DNA of 64,000 nucleotides, taken from assembly GCA_963522175.1 (NCBI GenBank), contig CAUQXC010000004.1:1-64000 (forward strand), read 5' to 3'. Below, piece after piece: positions 52,042 to 61,354 of the stretch. Source of the stretch: CAKAHY01 sp963522175 (GTDB lineage: Bacteria; Bacillota; Clostridia; Lachnospirales; Lachnospiraceae). Position 1 is the first letter of the stretch, and each line of letters opens with the position of its first letter. The notes beneath the pieces are model-generated. The model worked only from the letters and a program-made list of their open reading frames with translations. It ran no database searches and was not told where the DNA came from. A program made the translations under genes and the position numbers.

Positions 52042-53433
52042 ATGAAAAGAAGAAGCTTTTTATGTCTTATTGCAATACTTACCTTAGTGTTTATGCTTGT
52101 ATCTTGTAAGGAACAGAAAAAGGAACAAAAAAAGGAACTTTTGACACTTACCCTCTGGCATGTATACGGGGCTCAGACAGACTCACCCTTAAACAGCATG
52201 ATAGAAAAGTTTAATGAAACAGTGGGTAAAGAAAAGGGCATCAATATTCAGGTTACATCCATATCCAACACCAATACTATACATTCGGCTGTTCTGGCGG
52301 CGGACAGGGACGACCCGGGCGCCTCACAGTTGCCGGATATGTTTGTAGCATATCCCAAAACCGTTATGGCGTTGAAAGATAAGAATATATTGGTTGATTA
52401 CAAGGATTATTTCAGTGAAGAAGAGCTTGCACAGTATTTACCTGAATTTATAGAAGAAGGGTATGTAGAGGATCGGCTTGTTGTCTTTCCTATTGCGAAA
52501 TCAACGGAAATATTATTTATAAATAAGACTCTTTTTGACAGATTTTCGGCGGAGACAGGTGTGAAAGTCGAAGATTTGAATACATGGGAAGGGCTTTTTA
52601 AGGCGGCGAAGATATATACGGAGTGGACGGATGAGCAAACTCCGAATACTGCCGGTGACGGAAAGACTTTCTTTGTACATGATTACCACTTTAACTATTT
52701 TCAGGTGGGAGTAGAGTCTTTGGGAGAGTCATTCTTTAATAAAAATGACCCGGAAGGAAGTATAGTTTTCGGGGATACCTTCAAAAGAGCATGGGAACCT
52801 TATGCCGATGCGGCGATTTCAGGTGCGCTTTGGCTTAAAGAAGGTTATGCTACGGAGCCTTTGCGTACGGGAAATATTATAGTAAGTGTAGCCTCGTCCG
52901 CCAGTGTTCTGTACTATGAAGATATAGTTACCTATGATAACAATGTATCGGAGCCTATAGAAGTTATTTCAAGGCCTGTTCCTATTTTTGAGGGTGGAGA
53001 AAAGCTTGTTATGCAACGCGGAGCCGGAATTTGTATGCTTAAATCCACCTCTGAAAAAGAAAAGGCGGCGGCAGTATTTTTGAAGTGGATAACCGAGCCG
53101 GAGAATAATGTCGAGTTTGCTACAAAAACAGGTTATATGCCCGTAACAAAGAAAGCTTTTGAAATACTTCCGGAAAAGGTAAAGGAGCTTGAAAATTCTA
53201 AATACAGAAGTTTGTATGAGGCGCTTGCCGAAACGCAAAACACCTATCGTTTTCTTACGGCACCGCAATTACCTAACTATTTGGATCTTGAAGTCAAGTT
53301 TGAAAAAAATGTCAGACTGGAGCTTGACAGACAAAAAAAGGGCTTTTTTAAAGCGAAAGAAGAAGATACCTCGAGTAATGAAAAAATATTTGCTGAACAG
53401 GCATATATCAATATTCAAAGTATTATGAAGTAA
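52042..53433 (+). CDS. Orphan carbohydrate-binding lipoprotein (family 1)
   Basis: 463 aa from ATG 52042 after GGAGGTGATGTT. Signal peptide with lipobox MLVSC, then a Lys/Glu-rich linker and a sugar-binding fold (LTLWHVYGAQTDSPLNSMIE, PDMFVAYPKTVMALKD, VVFPIAKSTEILFINKTLFD). No permease or ATPase is adjacent; the next gene is a membrane-bound LuxR-type regulator. It may bind a ligand for sensing, or share permeases encoded elsewhere. Confidence 0.9.
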   Translation: MKRRSFLCLIAILTLVFMLVSCKEQKKEQKKELLTLTLWHVYGAQTDSPLNSMIEKFNETVGKEKGINIQVTSISNTNTIHSAVLAADRDDPGASQLPDMFVAYPKTVMALKDKNILVDYKDYFSEEELAQYLPEFIEEGYVEDRLVVFPIAKSTEILFINKTLFDRFSAETGVKVEDLNTWEGLFKAAKIYTEWTDEQTPNTAGDGKTFFVHDYHFNYFQVGVESLGESFFNKNDPEGSIVFGDTFKRAWEPYADAAISGALWLKEGYATEPLRTGNIIVSVASSASVLYYEDIVTYDNNVSEPIEVISRPVPIFEGGEKLVMQRGAGICMLKSTSEKEKAAAVFLKWITEPENNVEFATKTGYMPVTKKAFEILPEKVKELENSKYRSLYEALAETQNTYRFLTAPQLPNYLDLEVKFEKNVRLELDRQKKGFFKAKEEDTSSNEKIFAEQAYINIQSIMK

Positions 53434-53513
53434 ACAGAGCCGAACAAAGTACCGATTAAGTTAAAGTTTCCTATAGGCGAATATCGGTGTTACTTAGAAT
53501 TAAAGGGAAAAAT

Positions 53514-55148
53514 ATGTTTCGAAAAGATGAAAAGACAAATAAAAGGTTTATAAAGCTGTCTTTAAAAGAGGTGTTTCTTGCGGTACGTGAGCATAGCGTT
53601 TCTATGCAAAGAATGCTTTTGTTTTATATATGTATGTTGCTTGTCGCAGGAACAGGTATATTGGTTCTTGTCCTGTATATGCTGGGGTCATTTACAGAAA
53701 GTGGAAAGAATTTAAAAAGAAGCCTTGATGTACAGCTTAAGAACAGTGTTTCCGAAGCGGATGAAAGATTCGGCTTTTTGGTCGGAAACAGTTTCGAGTT
53801 GGCGGACAGATTGTCTTCTTCACTTGAAAAGGAAATACTTACATATCCGTATGATATAAAGGAACTTGATAATTCTAAAGAGAAAATATTTTTTTTACAG
53901 GCAAATATTTATCCTTTGCTTGAAAATCAGCTTCAGGTTATGCATACAAGCGGAGTTTTTGCCGTATTTGATGCGACGGTGAACACCGAAGCTCCTAATG
54001 CCACAGATTCACGTACAGGCTTGTATTTGAGATTTTCCAACATAAGCGGCGGCAGTAGCCCCAATAATGAGGTGTTTTTATTCAGAGGAGATCCTGATGT
54101 TGCCGGTCTATATCGTATTCAGCTTCATAATCGTTGGAATCTTGAGTTTAATATAAAGCAGATTGAATGGTATGAATCGCAAATAAAAAATTCAGAAGAT
54201 AAAAAAAGTGCAAGAGACTATATATGGGCAGGAAAACGTAATATTACTAATGTTTGGGAAGATGCCGCTTTTTTAAGTGTTCCTATTGTCGGAAGCAACG
54301 GTGACAGATACGGTGTTTGCGGAGTGGAAATAAGCAGCCTTCTTTATAGCTTGAGACATCCCATAATAGACAGTGATTACGGAAATATGATTACGGTGTT
54401 GGCACCGATAGAGGATGACAATATGCTTTGTCTTACACATGGACTTGTGGGGGAAACAAGGGACGTATATGTAAATGAAAATGAGAGACTGAATATAAAA
54501 AAACAAAAGTATTTTAATGTGTATGAGGGTAAGGAGGAACGCTTTATAGGAGTTCACAGAACTATTAAAGGTTTAAAGGGCAGTAACTCCGAAGAGTGGG
54601 TTCTTGCGGTCTTACTTCCCTATTCAGCTTATGAAAAAAGTTTGAAAGACGGATATACACTTATTTTTGGGGTTTTGCTTTGTTTTATTTTTGTCATGCT
54701 TGTATTTTCATATATAATTTCGCAAAAGTACGTAAAGCCTATAGTAAATAAGCTTGAGGAACTGAAAAATGAGGAGGCGCTGAACAGTAATACAAAATTC
54801 GGAATTTCGGAAATAGACGCCTTGGCGGAGTTTATGAAGCTTAAGCAGGCGGAAAAGCAGAACGGAATGTCGGAAGAGATTAAAACACCTTCCGAGATTG
54901 ATGTGCTTTTTGATGCCTTTATTTCAAATGCAAATAAGCTTACCGTGACGGAAAAAACGATATTCGGATTTTATATCAAAGGATATGAGATTGCGGATAT
55001 ACCGGAGCTTGCCTTCATAAGCCTTAATACGGTGAGAAAACATAACAGAAGTATTTATGAAAAGCTGAATATAAAGTCAAAAGATGAGCTGCAGCTTTAT
55101 ATAGAGCTTTTAAAGCGTTGTAATCGTATAGATGAGATTGAACTTTAA
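53514..55148 (+). CDS. Membrane-bound LuxR-type regulator with extracellular sensor
   Basis: 544 aa from ATG 53514 (AAAGGG SD; a GTG at 53487 is also in frame). N-terminal span (MLLFYICMLLVAGTGILVLV), a large extracytoplasmic domain of about 320 residues of Cache-like style (SVPIVGSNGDRYGVCGVEIS), a second span (LIFGVLLCFIFVMLVFSYII), a short HAMP-like segment (KYVKPIVNKLEELKN) and a C-terminal LuxR helix-turn-helix (LTVTEKTIFGFYIKGYEIAD, then SLNTVRKHNRSIYEKLNIKS). There is no kinase or receiver, so it is a one-component transmembrane regulator. It follows the binding-lipoprotein gene by 80 nt in the same direction. Confidence 0.85.
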   Translation: MFRKDEKTNKRFIKLSLKEVFLAVREHSVSMQRMLLFYICMLLVAGTGILVLVLYMLGSFTESGKNLKRSLDVQLKNSVSEADERFGFLVGNSFELADRLSSSLEKEILTYPYDIKELDNSKEKIFFLQANIYPLLENQLQVMHTSGVFAVFDATVNTEAPNATDSRTGLYLRFSNISGGSSPNNEVFLFRGDPDVAGLYRIQLHNRWNLEFNIKQIEWYESQIKNSEDKKSARDYIWAGKRNITNVWEDAAFLSVPIVGSNGDRYGVCGVEISSLLYSLRHPIIDSDYGNMITVLAPIEDDNMLCLTHGLVGETRDVYVNENERLNIKKQKYFNVYEGKEERFIGVHRTIKGLKGSNSEEWVLAVLLPYSAYEKSLKDGYTLIFGVLLCFIFVMLVFSYIISQKYVKPIVNKLEELKNEEALNSNTKFGISEIDALAEFMKLKQAEKQNGMSEEIKTPSEIDVLFDAFISNANKLTVTEKTIFGFYIKGYEIADIPELAFISLNTVRKHNRSIYEKLNIKSKDELQLYIELLKRCNRIDEIEL

Positions 55149-55166
55149 AAATTGATAAAGGATTTA

Positions 55167-55203
55167 GGGTTGTGAGTTTTGCACAAATTCACAACCTTTT
55201 TTT
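55167..55203 (+). terminator. Intrinsic terminator after the LuxR-type gene
   Basis: GGTTGTGA (55168-55175) pairs with TCACAACC (55189-55196), followed by seven T. Confidence 0.87.
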
Positions 55204-55215
55204 GTGCAATTTGAC

Positions 55216-55279
55216 ATTATCCAATGGATAATATTGCTTGATTTTACGTTATTTCAAGAAATATTATTCATTGGATAAT
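55216..55279. promoter_or_regulatory. Two palindromes upstream of the cell-wall-binding protein gene
   Basis: ATTATCCAATGGATAAT (55216-55232) is a perfect palindrome around a central A. ATTATTCATTGGATAAT (55263-55279) is a near copy. Their centres are 47 nt apart. The pair is a likely operator for a dimeric regulator. TTGACA (55211-55216) abuts the first. Confidence 0.6.
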
Positions 55280-55353
55280 ATACTTTTTTTGAGGAATATG
55301 GTATCTGTAGACTAGTAAGCTTTAGAACTTTCAAAGAAAAGGAGAATATGTCT

Positions 55354-56523
55354 ATGAGAAAAAATATTTTTAAAAGCTCTGCCGTACTTGTATTGACAGG
55401 AGCATTTGTACTTGGGACGGCAATAACGGTTTTTGCCGACACGGTAAATTGTACTGTAAAATATAAGTACTATGATCAGATTGATATGTCATTTGAAGAG
55501 ATAGGAAGTAAAACGGAGAGTGTTAATGCAACACCTTTAGTAGGGCAAACTGAGGTTTACGGCGACTCTGTTGATATTCCTAATATAGTTACCGACGGTA
55601 TGGGACGTAGATACAGGCTTTTGCCGCAGCAAGATAATATAAGTTTTCAAAGCGAAGCTTTAGGGAACGGTGGAAGGTTTACTTATTTGCCACAGGCACA
55701 GAATTCACAATTTGAGCCTAAATTTAATATCCCTTTACCGTCTGCTTATCAGTTTGTTGCGGAGTATGAAAGGCTTATGAACTACAGAATAAAGTATGTA
55801 GATGAGAACGGAAATGAGCTTATACCTAACCAAATGGGGGAAGGAGCAAATAACGAGTGGGTACAACTTTTGTATCCGAGTTTTACGGCAAGCTTATACG
55901 ATGCCGGTGTAAGATATAAAGTAAAGCAAGACCAGGGCTTAGGGGCTACGACCACTTTTAACTATATATCCGAAACGGATATAAAAGTGTGCTTAGATGA
56001 TGATGTATATGAGGTGGAGTGTGAAAAGGTTCAGGCAGCTACGCCAAGTAACTCAGGCGGAAGTGGAAGCGGAGGCGGAAGCTCATCAAGCAGAACATTT
56101 AACAACAGCGGACAGACTGTAAAACAGGGTTGGGTATTTGAAAATAATGAATGGTATTATTTTTCCGGAACCACAAGAAGCAGTCTCAAAAAGGGTTGGC
56201 ACCTTGATACTGATAATAATGAATGGTACTACCTTGAAGCGAAAACCGGTAGGATGATGAAAGGCTGGCATCTGGATCCTCAGGATAACTTCTGGTACTA
56301 TCTGGACCTCAATTCGGGTAAGATGAAGAAGGGCTGGGAGAATGTGAATGAAAAATGGTATTACTTTAATCCATATACACCTAAGTGGACATGGGAATTG
56401 CACAATGACGGCGAGTGGTACTATAAGAAACTTGAGGACTCAAGACCTTTAGGTTCGATGTACTTTAATGAGAAAACTCCGGACGGATATTTTGTAAACG
56501 GAAACGGAGAATATGTTAAATAG
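55354..56523 (+). CDS. Secreted protein with cell-wall-binding repeats
   Basis: 389 aa from ATG 55354 (SD GGAG, 9 nt; ATG 55348 is too close). Signal peptide ending near TVFA, an N-terminal half of unknown function with beta strands of MucBP style (YRIKYVDENGNELIP, ATPLVGQTEVYGDSVDIP), a Gly/Ser linker (about 230-245), then at least five aromatic repeats of the choline/cell-wall-binding type (GWVFENNEWYYFSG, GWHLDTDNNEWYYLE, GWHLDPQDNFWYYLDLNSGK, GWENVNEKWYYFNP, LHNDGEWYYKK). No catalytic domain is recognised. Perhaps an adhesin or surface modifier. Confidence 0.85.
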   Translation: MRKNIFKSSAVLVLTGAFVLGTAITVFADTVNCTVKYKYYDQIDMSFEEIGSKTESVNATPLVGQTEVYGDSVDIPNIVTDGMGRRYRLLPQQDNISFQSEALGNGGRFTYLPQAQNSQFEPKFNIPLPSAYQFVAEYERLMNYRIKYVDENGNELIPNQMGEGANNEWVQLLYPSFTASLYDAGVRYKVKQDQGLGATTTFNYISETDIKVCLDDDVYEVECEKVQAATPSNSGGSGSGGGSSSSRTFNNSGQTVKQGWVFENNEWYYFSGTTRSSLKKGWHLDTDNNEWYYLEAKTGRMMKGWHLDPQDNFWYYLDLNSGKMKKGWENVNEKWYYFNPYTPKWTWELHNDGEWYYKKLEDSRPLGSMYFNEKTPDGYFVNGNGEYVK

Positions 56524-56562
56524 TTTAGATGATTTAAACAGTTACTTGATTTTACACCCTTA

Positions 56563-56605
56563 AAAAAGCTTCCCCCGTGGTATATACCACAGGGGAAGTT
56601 TTTTT
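56563..56605. terminator. Terminator between converging genes
   Basis: CTTCCCC (56569-56575) with GGGGAAG (56592-56598) around GTGGT/ACCAC, with A before and a seven-T run after it. Confidence 0.92.
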
Positions 56606-56636
56606 AGTACTTACGAGAAAATACTTGTACCTCTAT

Positions 56637-57170
56637 TTAATACTCGGCTTCTATGATGCCGTAGCTTCCGTTCTTTCTTTTATAAACAACCGCCGTCTGC
56701 TCCGTTTCGGCATTTACGAATACAAAAAAGCTGTGTCCGAGCATTTCCATTTGTAAGCAGGCTTCCAAAGCCGTCATAGGCTTTATATCAAATCTCTTAA
56801 ACTTAACTATCTGTATATCCTCCTCATCCGGAGCTTCGCTTTCATAGTTGACAAACAAGTCCGAGAAGGAATGAGCCGCCTGCTTTTTATCTATAAGTTT
56901 ATTTTTATATTTTTTGATTTGTCTTTCTATGATGTCGCTTACCAAATCTATAGCAACATACATATCATTTGATTTTTCTTCGGCACGTATCAGCCTGTAT
57001 TTTGTAGGAATAGTAACTTCTATACGTTGTTCTTCCTTTTGAACGCTGAGAGTGACCTTTGCCTGTGTATCCTCCTTAAAATATTTGTCGAGCTTAGATA
57101 ATTTATCTTGTATTGCTTCCTGTAGACCTTCCGTGATTTCAATATTTTTTCCGATAATAGTATAACGCAT
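56637..57170 (-). CDS. hpf: Ribosome hibernation promoting factor, long form
   Basis: 177 aa from ATG 57170. N-terminal HPF/RaiA domain (TIIGKNIEITEGLQEAIQDK, AKVTLSVQKEEQRIEVTI) that binds the 30S decoding region, a linker, and a C-terminal dimerisation domain (KRFDIKPMTALEACLQMEML, VVYKRKNGSYGIIEAEY) as in long-form HPF that makes 100S ribosomes in stationary phase. SD AAAGGAG is at a better distance from 57170 than from the ATG at 57176. Confidence 0.95.
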   Translation of the reverse strand: MRYTIIGKNIEITEGLQEAIQDKLSKLDKYFKEDTQAKVTLSVQKEEQRIEVTIPTKYRLIRAEEKSNDMYVAIDLVSDIIERQIKKYKNKLIDKKQAAHSFSDLFVNYESEAPDEEDIQIVKFKRFDIKPMTALEACLQMEMLGHSFFVFVNAETEQTAVVYKRKNGSYGIIEAEY

Positions 57171-57201
57171 ATACATTAGCTCCTTTCTTTAAGATAGTTT
57201 T

Positions 57202-57230
57202 ATTATAGCATAGAAATTAGAAAAATTCAA
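57202..57230 (-). promoter_or_regulatory. Promoter of hpf
   Basis: On the minus strand TTGAAT (57225-57230), 17-nt spacer, TATAAT (57202-57207) with TG at the extended position. Confidence 0.75.
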
Positions 57231-57311
57231 TCTTGTTATTAAATTGTACGACAATTAATCTATAAGTTTAAAATTTTTAAATTATATAAAGAAAAAGATG
57301 GAAAAACAGCC

Positions 57312-57441
57312 TTTTCCACAAATAAGTTTTAATTTATCCCTATATACTATATAAAAAGAGGCTTATTTTTGGCTTATCCACGGACTTATCCACATTCTCC
57401 ACACTAAAAAACAAAAAACAGACTATTTATAATGTGGAAAA
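57312..57441. promoter_or_regulatory. Cluster of DnaA-box-like 9-mers
   Basis: Five sites match TTATNCACA fully or with one mismatch: TTTTCCACA (57312-57320), TTATCCACG (57374-57382), TTATCCACA (57386-57394, exact), TTCTCCACA (57395-57403) and TGTGGAAAA (57433-57441, reverse). The 368-bp gap between hpf and secA otherwise holds only AT-rich DNA and two promoters. This suggests DnaA binding; dnaA itself is not nearby. Confidence 0.5.
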
Positions 57442-57478
57442 ACAGATATGAACTTTTTGTTAATACAAGCGGTTAAGA

Positions 57479-57507
57479 TTGCACTAATTACATATAAGTG
57501 GTAGAAT
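57479..57507 (+). promoter_or_regulatory. Promoter of secA
   Basis: TTGCAC (57479-57484), 17-nt spacer, TAGAAT (57502-57507), 38 nt before the ATG and just after the DnaA-box-like cluster. Confidence 0.65.
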
Positions 57508-57544
57508 AACAAATTGATGTTAATAATAGCACAGGAGAAAAAGG

Positions 57545-60112
57545 ATGAGCCTGATAGAGAAGATATTTGGAACTCACAGTGAGAGAGAGTTAAAAAGAAT
57601 AAGACCTATAGTAACTGCGATAGAGGATTTAAGACCGACTATGCAGGCTATGAGCGATGAAGAATTAAAAGGACAGACAGCCAAGCTTAAACAAAGACTG
57701 GCTGACGGAGAGACTTTGGATGATATTTTGCCTGAGGCTTTTGCGACGGTAAGAGAGGCGGCAAAAAGAGTACTTAATATGGAGCATTACCAAGTACAGC
57801 TTATAGGCGGTATTGTTTTGCATCAGGGAAGAATCGCGGAGATGAGAACCGGTGAGGGTAAAACCTTGGTTTCAACCTGTCCGGCATATCTTAACGCACT
57901 CATGGGAAACGGAGTGCATATAGTTACGGTAAATGACTACCTTGCAAAGCGTGATGCCGAGTGGATGGGAAGTATACATGAGTTTTTGGGACTTAAGGTA
58001 GGCGTTGTATTAAACGGAATGTCAAGCGAGGAGAGAAAAGAAGCCTACGCCTGCGACATTACCTATGTTACAAACTCCGAACTCGGTTTTGACTACTTAA
58101 GAGATAATATGGCTATATATAAGGAACAGCAGGTCATAAGGAAACTCGATTATGCCATCATAGACGAGGTCGACTCCGTTCTTATAGATGAGGCGAGAAC
58201 ACCGCTTATTATTTCGGGTCAGTCGGGAAAATCCACAAAGCTTTATGAAGTTTGCGATATGCTTGCAAAGCAGTTAAAAAGAGGTGAAGCAAGCGCGGAA
58301 TTCAGTAAAATGAACGCTATTATGGGCGAGGTCATAGAAGAAACGGGAGATTTCATTGTCAATGAAAAGGACAAGGTTGTAAATCTTACCGAAGAAGGTG
58401 TGAAAAAGGTTGAGGATTACTTTAAAATAGAGAACCTTGCCGATGCGGAAAACCTTGAGATACAGCACTGTATAATTCTTGCTATTCGTGCAAACAACCT
58501 TATGCATAAGGACAAGGATTATGTTGTAAAGGATGATGAAGTTCTTATAGTTGACGAGTTTACCGGAAGAATAATGCCGGGAAGAAGATATTCCGACGGT
58601 TTGCATCAGGCTATAGAGGCAAAGGAGCATGTTAACGTAAAGAGAGAATCAAAAACTCTCGCAACCATCACATATCAGAACTTCTTCAACAAGTTTGTAA
58701 AAAAGGCGGGTATGACGGGTACCGCATTGACTGAAGAAAAAGAGTTCAGAAACACATACGGAATGGATGCCATTTCCATACCTACGAACAAACCTATAGC
58801 TCGTATAGATCATAACGATGTTGTGTACAAGAGCAAAAAAGAAAAATTTGCCGCCGTTGTTGAAGAGATAAAAGAAACTTATGCAAAAAAACAGCCGGTT
58901 TTGGTAGGTACCATTACCATAGAGACCTCGGAGATGCTTTCAAAGCTTCTTAAAAAAGAAGGTATTCCTCATACCGTGCTTAATGCAAAGTTCCATGAGA
59001 AGGAGGCTGAGATAGTAGCCGGAGCCGGAGCGGTGGGAGCAGTAACCATAGCTACCAATATGGCGGGAAGAGGTACAGATATCAAGCTTGAAGAGGAAGC
59101 GAAAACTTTGGGCGGACTTAAGATTATAGGTACCGAAAGACATGAGGCAAGACGTATAGATAACCAGCTTAGAGGACGTTCGGGTCGTCAGGGAGATGTC
59201 GGTGAGTCGAGATTTTATATTTCACTTGAAGATGACTTGATGAGACTTTTCGGTTCCGACAGTCTTATAAAAATGTTTGAGGCTATAGGCGTTCCGGAAG
59301 GTGAGCCTATAGAGCACAAGATGCTTTCAAGTGCCATAGAGAAGGCTCAAATGAAGATAGAGAGCAACAACTACGGTATAAGAGAGAACCTTTTGAAATA
59401 TGACGAGGTAAACAACGAACAAAGAGAGATCATTTACGACGAGAGAAACAAGGTTCTTAACGGCGACAGTATGCGTGATACCATTATTCAGATGATAAAC
59501 GATATAGTGGAGCATGCGGTAGATCTTGCGGTGCCTGACGATATGAAAAATGCGGAAGCAAATGCCGAGGAATTAAATGAACTTTTACTTCCTATAGTAC
59601 CTATACATCCTATAAGCGACGAGGAAATCAAGTCTCTCAGCAAGGCTGAGCTTGTTCATAAGCTTAAGGAAGAAGCTGTGAAGCTTTATGAAGATAAGGA
59701 AGCACAGTTCCCTGAGCCTGAGAAGATCAGAGAGCTTGAGCGTGTTGTTCTTTTAAAGGTTATAGACAACAAGTGGATGAACCATATAGACGATATGGAG
59801 CAGTTGAGACAGGGTATAGGCTTGCAGGCATACGGTCAGAGAGATCCGCTTGTAGAGTTCAAAAAAGGCGCTTACGAGATGTTCGAGGACATGACAAGTG
59901 CGGTTAAAGAGGATACGATTCGTATTCTTTACAATATGAGGGTGGAGCAGACAGTTGAGCGTGAGCCGGCTGCAAAGGTTACCGGAACAAATAAGGACGA
60001 TTCTTCCGTAAAAGAACCGGTGAGACATTCCGAGCCGAGGATATATCCTAACGATCCGTGTCCTTGCGGAAGCGGTAAAAAGTATAAGCAGTGTCACGGA
60101 AGATTGGCATAA
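57545..60112 (+). CDS. secA: Preprotein translocase ATPase SecA
   Basis: 855 aa, full length. Motor of the Sec pathway, which also includes SecDF and YajC of this window. Seen: Walker A EMRTGEGKTLVS, Walker B IDEVDSVLIDEARTPLI, second NBD AGRGTDIKL and RGRSGRQGD, and the C-terminal zinc motif DPCPCGSGKKYKQCH. SD GGAG with AAAAGG. A terminator follows. Confidence 0.97.
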   Translation: MSLIEKIFGTHSERELKRIRPIVTAIEDLRPTMQAMSDEELKGQTAKLKQRLADGETLDDILPEAFATVREAAKRVLNMEHYQVQLIGGIVLHQGRIAEMRTGEGKTLVSTCPAYLNALMGNGVHIVTVNDYLAKRDAEWMGSIHEFLGLKVGVVLNGMSSEERKEAYACDITYVTNSELGFDYLRDNMAIYKEQQVIRKLDYAIIDEVDSVLIDEARTPLIISGQSGKSTKLYEVCDMLAKQLKRGEASAEFSKMNAIMGEVIEETGDFIVNEKDKVVNLTEEGVKKVEDYFKIENLADAENLEIQHCIILAIRANNLMHKDKDYVVKDDEVLIVDEFTGRIMPGRRYSDGLHQAIEAKEHVNVKRESKTLATITYQNFFNKFVKKAGMTGTALTEEKEFRNTYGMDAISIPTNKPIARIDHNDVVYKSKKEKFAAVVEEIKETYAKKQPVLVGTITIETSEMLSKLLKKEGIPHTVLNAKFHEKEAEIVAGAGAVGAVTIATNMAGRGTDIKLEEEAKTLGGLKIIGTERHEARRIDNQLRGRSGRQGDVGESRFYISLEDDLMRLFGSDSLIKMFEAIGVPEGEPIEHKMLSSAIEKAQMKIESNNYGIRENLLKYDEVNNEQREIIYDERNKVLNGDSMRDTIIQMINDIVEHAVDLAVPDDMKNAEANAEELNELLLPIVPIHPISDEEIKSLSKAELVHKLKEEAVKLYEDKEAQFPEPEKIRELERVVLLKVIDNKWMNHIDDMEQLRQGIGLQAYGQRDPLVEFKKGAYEMFEDMTSAVKEDTIRILYNMRVEQTVEREPAAKVTGTNKDDSSVKEPVRHSEPRIYPNDPCPCGSGKKYKQCHGRLA

Positions 60113-60128
60113 AGCCTGTAAAATAAAG

Positions 60129-60164
60129 AATTTAAGAGACTTTAAAATAAGTCTCTTAAATTTT
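60129..60164 (+). terminator. Intrinsic terminator after secA
   Basis: AATTTAAGAGACTT (60129-60142) pairs with AAGTCTCTTAAATT (60149-60162), 14 bp. Confidence 0.85.
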
Positions 60165-60203
60165 ATATATTCATTAAATGTTTTAGCGACTTAGGAGAAA
60201 AGA

Positions 60204-61335
60204 ATGGTAGAGTTGGATCAGTACAAATATGCTATTAGCGGCTACGAAAAGAGGCTTGAAGAGATTAAGGAGTGTCTTTGACTTAGATAACAAGAGAAAT
60301 TTAATAGCAGAAAATGAAAAAAATATGGAAGCTGCCGATTTTTGGCAAAATCCGGATGAGGCAAGCAGGCTCCTTAAAAGTACAAAGAGATTAAAGGACG
60401 AGTTGGAAAATTTTGAGAGTCTGGAAATTTTGTATGAGGACATTATAACTCTTATAGATATGGCACAAGAGGAAGAAGACAGGTCTTTGATAAAGGAAAT
60501 TTCGGGAGAGCTGGATAGATTTGTAAAAGGCATAGATGACATGGAACTGCAAATGCTTTTCACCGGTGATTATGACACGAGTTCCGCAATTTTGAGACTT
60601 AATGCCGGTGCCGGAGGAACGGAGGCTTGCGACTGGTGCGAGATATTGTACAGAATGTATACAAGATGGGCGGCTATGCACGGTTTTAAAACGGAGGTTC
60701 TTGACTATCTTGACGGAGAAGAAGCGGGAATCAAGTCCATAACCTTGGATATTAAGGGCGAAAACGCCTACGGTTATTTGAGAAGCGAACACGGTGTCCA
60801 CAGGCTTGTGCGTATATCCCCTTTCAATGCTGCGGGAAAAAGACAGACTTCCTTTGTGTCCTGTGATGTTATGCCTAGTATAGAAGAAGACATAGATATA
60901 GATATAAATATGGATGATGTCAGAATAGACACCTACCGTTCGGGCGGAGCGGGCGGACAAAATGTAAATAAAGTCAGCTCGGCGGTGCGTATGACACATA
61001 TACCGACAGGAATAGTCGTACAGTGCCAAAACGAGAGAAGCCAGCTTTTTAACAAGGAAAAAGCTTTGCAGATGTTGAAGGCTAAACTGCTTATGATAAA
61101 GAGGCAGGAGAATGTCGAAAAACTCTCGGATATAAGAGGAGATGTCAAGGATATAGCTTGGGGAAGTCAAATACGTTCTTACATAATGCAGCCCTATACT
61201 TTGGTCAAGGATCACAGGTCGGGCTGCGAAAGCGGGAACATAACAGCTGTTCTTGACGGGGATATAGACAAGTTTTCAAAGGCATATCTGTCATGGATAA
61301 ACCTTGGAAGCCCTAAGCTTGTAGGAGACGAATAA
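60204..61335 (+). CDS. prfB: Peptide chain release factor 2 (programmed +1 frameshift)
   Basis: The frame begins at ATG 60204 with 25 codons (MVELDQYKYAISGYEK...) and meets TGA at 60279. Shifting +1 there joins the long frame (351 aa from 60280), giving a protein of 376 aa. RF2 reads TGA and TAA. The tripeptide SPF (RISPFNAAGK) and the catalytic GGQ (SGGAGGQNVNKVSS) confirm RF2. A gene caller that ignores the shift would start inside the gene. The SD AGGAG precedes the ATG. Confidence 0.95.
60267..60282 (+). promoter_or_regulatory. RF2 frameshift site
   Basis: SD-like AAGGAG (60267-60272), then TGT, CTT and TGA followed by C (60279-60282). This has the same spacing and CTT-TGA-C core as the well-known prfB autoregulatory site: low RF2 lets the ribosome slip +1 at the TGA. 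Confidence 0.95.
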
Positions 61336-61354
61336 GTCTTCGGAAAGGAAATAC

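Noticed and set aside
55211..55239. A promoter with -35 TTGACA at the first palindrome
   Set aside because: No acceptable -10 lies 15-19 nt downstream (TTGCTT at 17 nt).
57177..57544. Chromosomal origin oriC
   Set aside because: DnaA-box-like sites are present, but dnaA, dnaN, rpmH and gyr genes are absent, so origin status is not claimed.
60279..60281. In-frame TGA in prfB as a sign of a pseudogene
   Set aside because: It is the conserved autoregulatory frameshift site with SD-like sequence and CTT-TGA-C core; the rest of the gene is intact.
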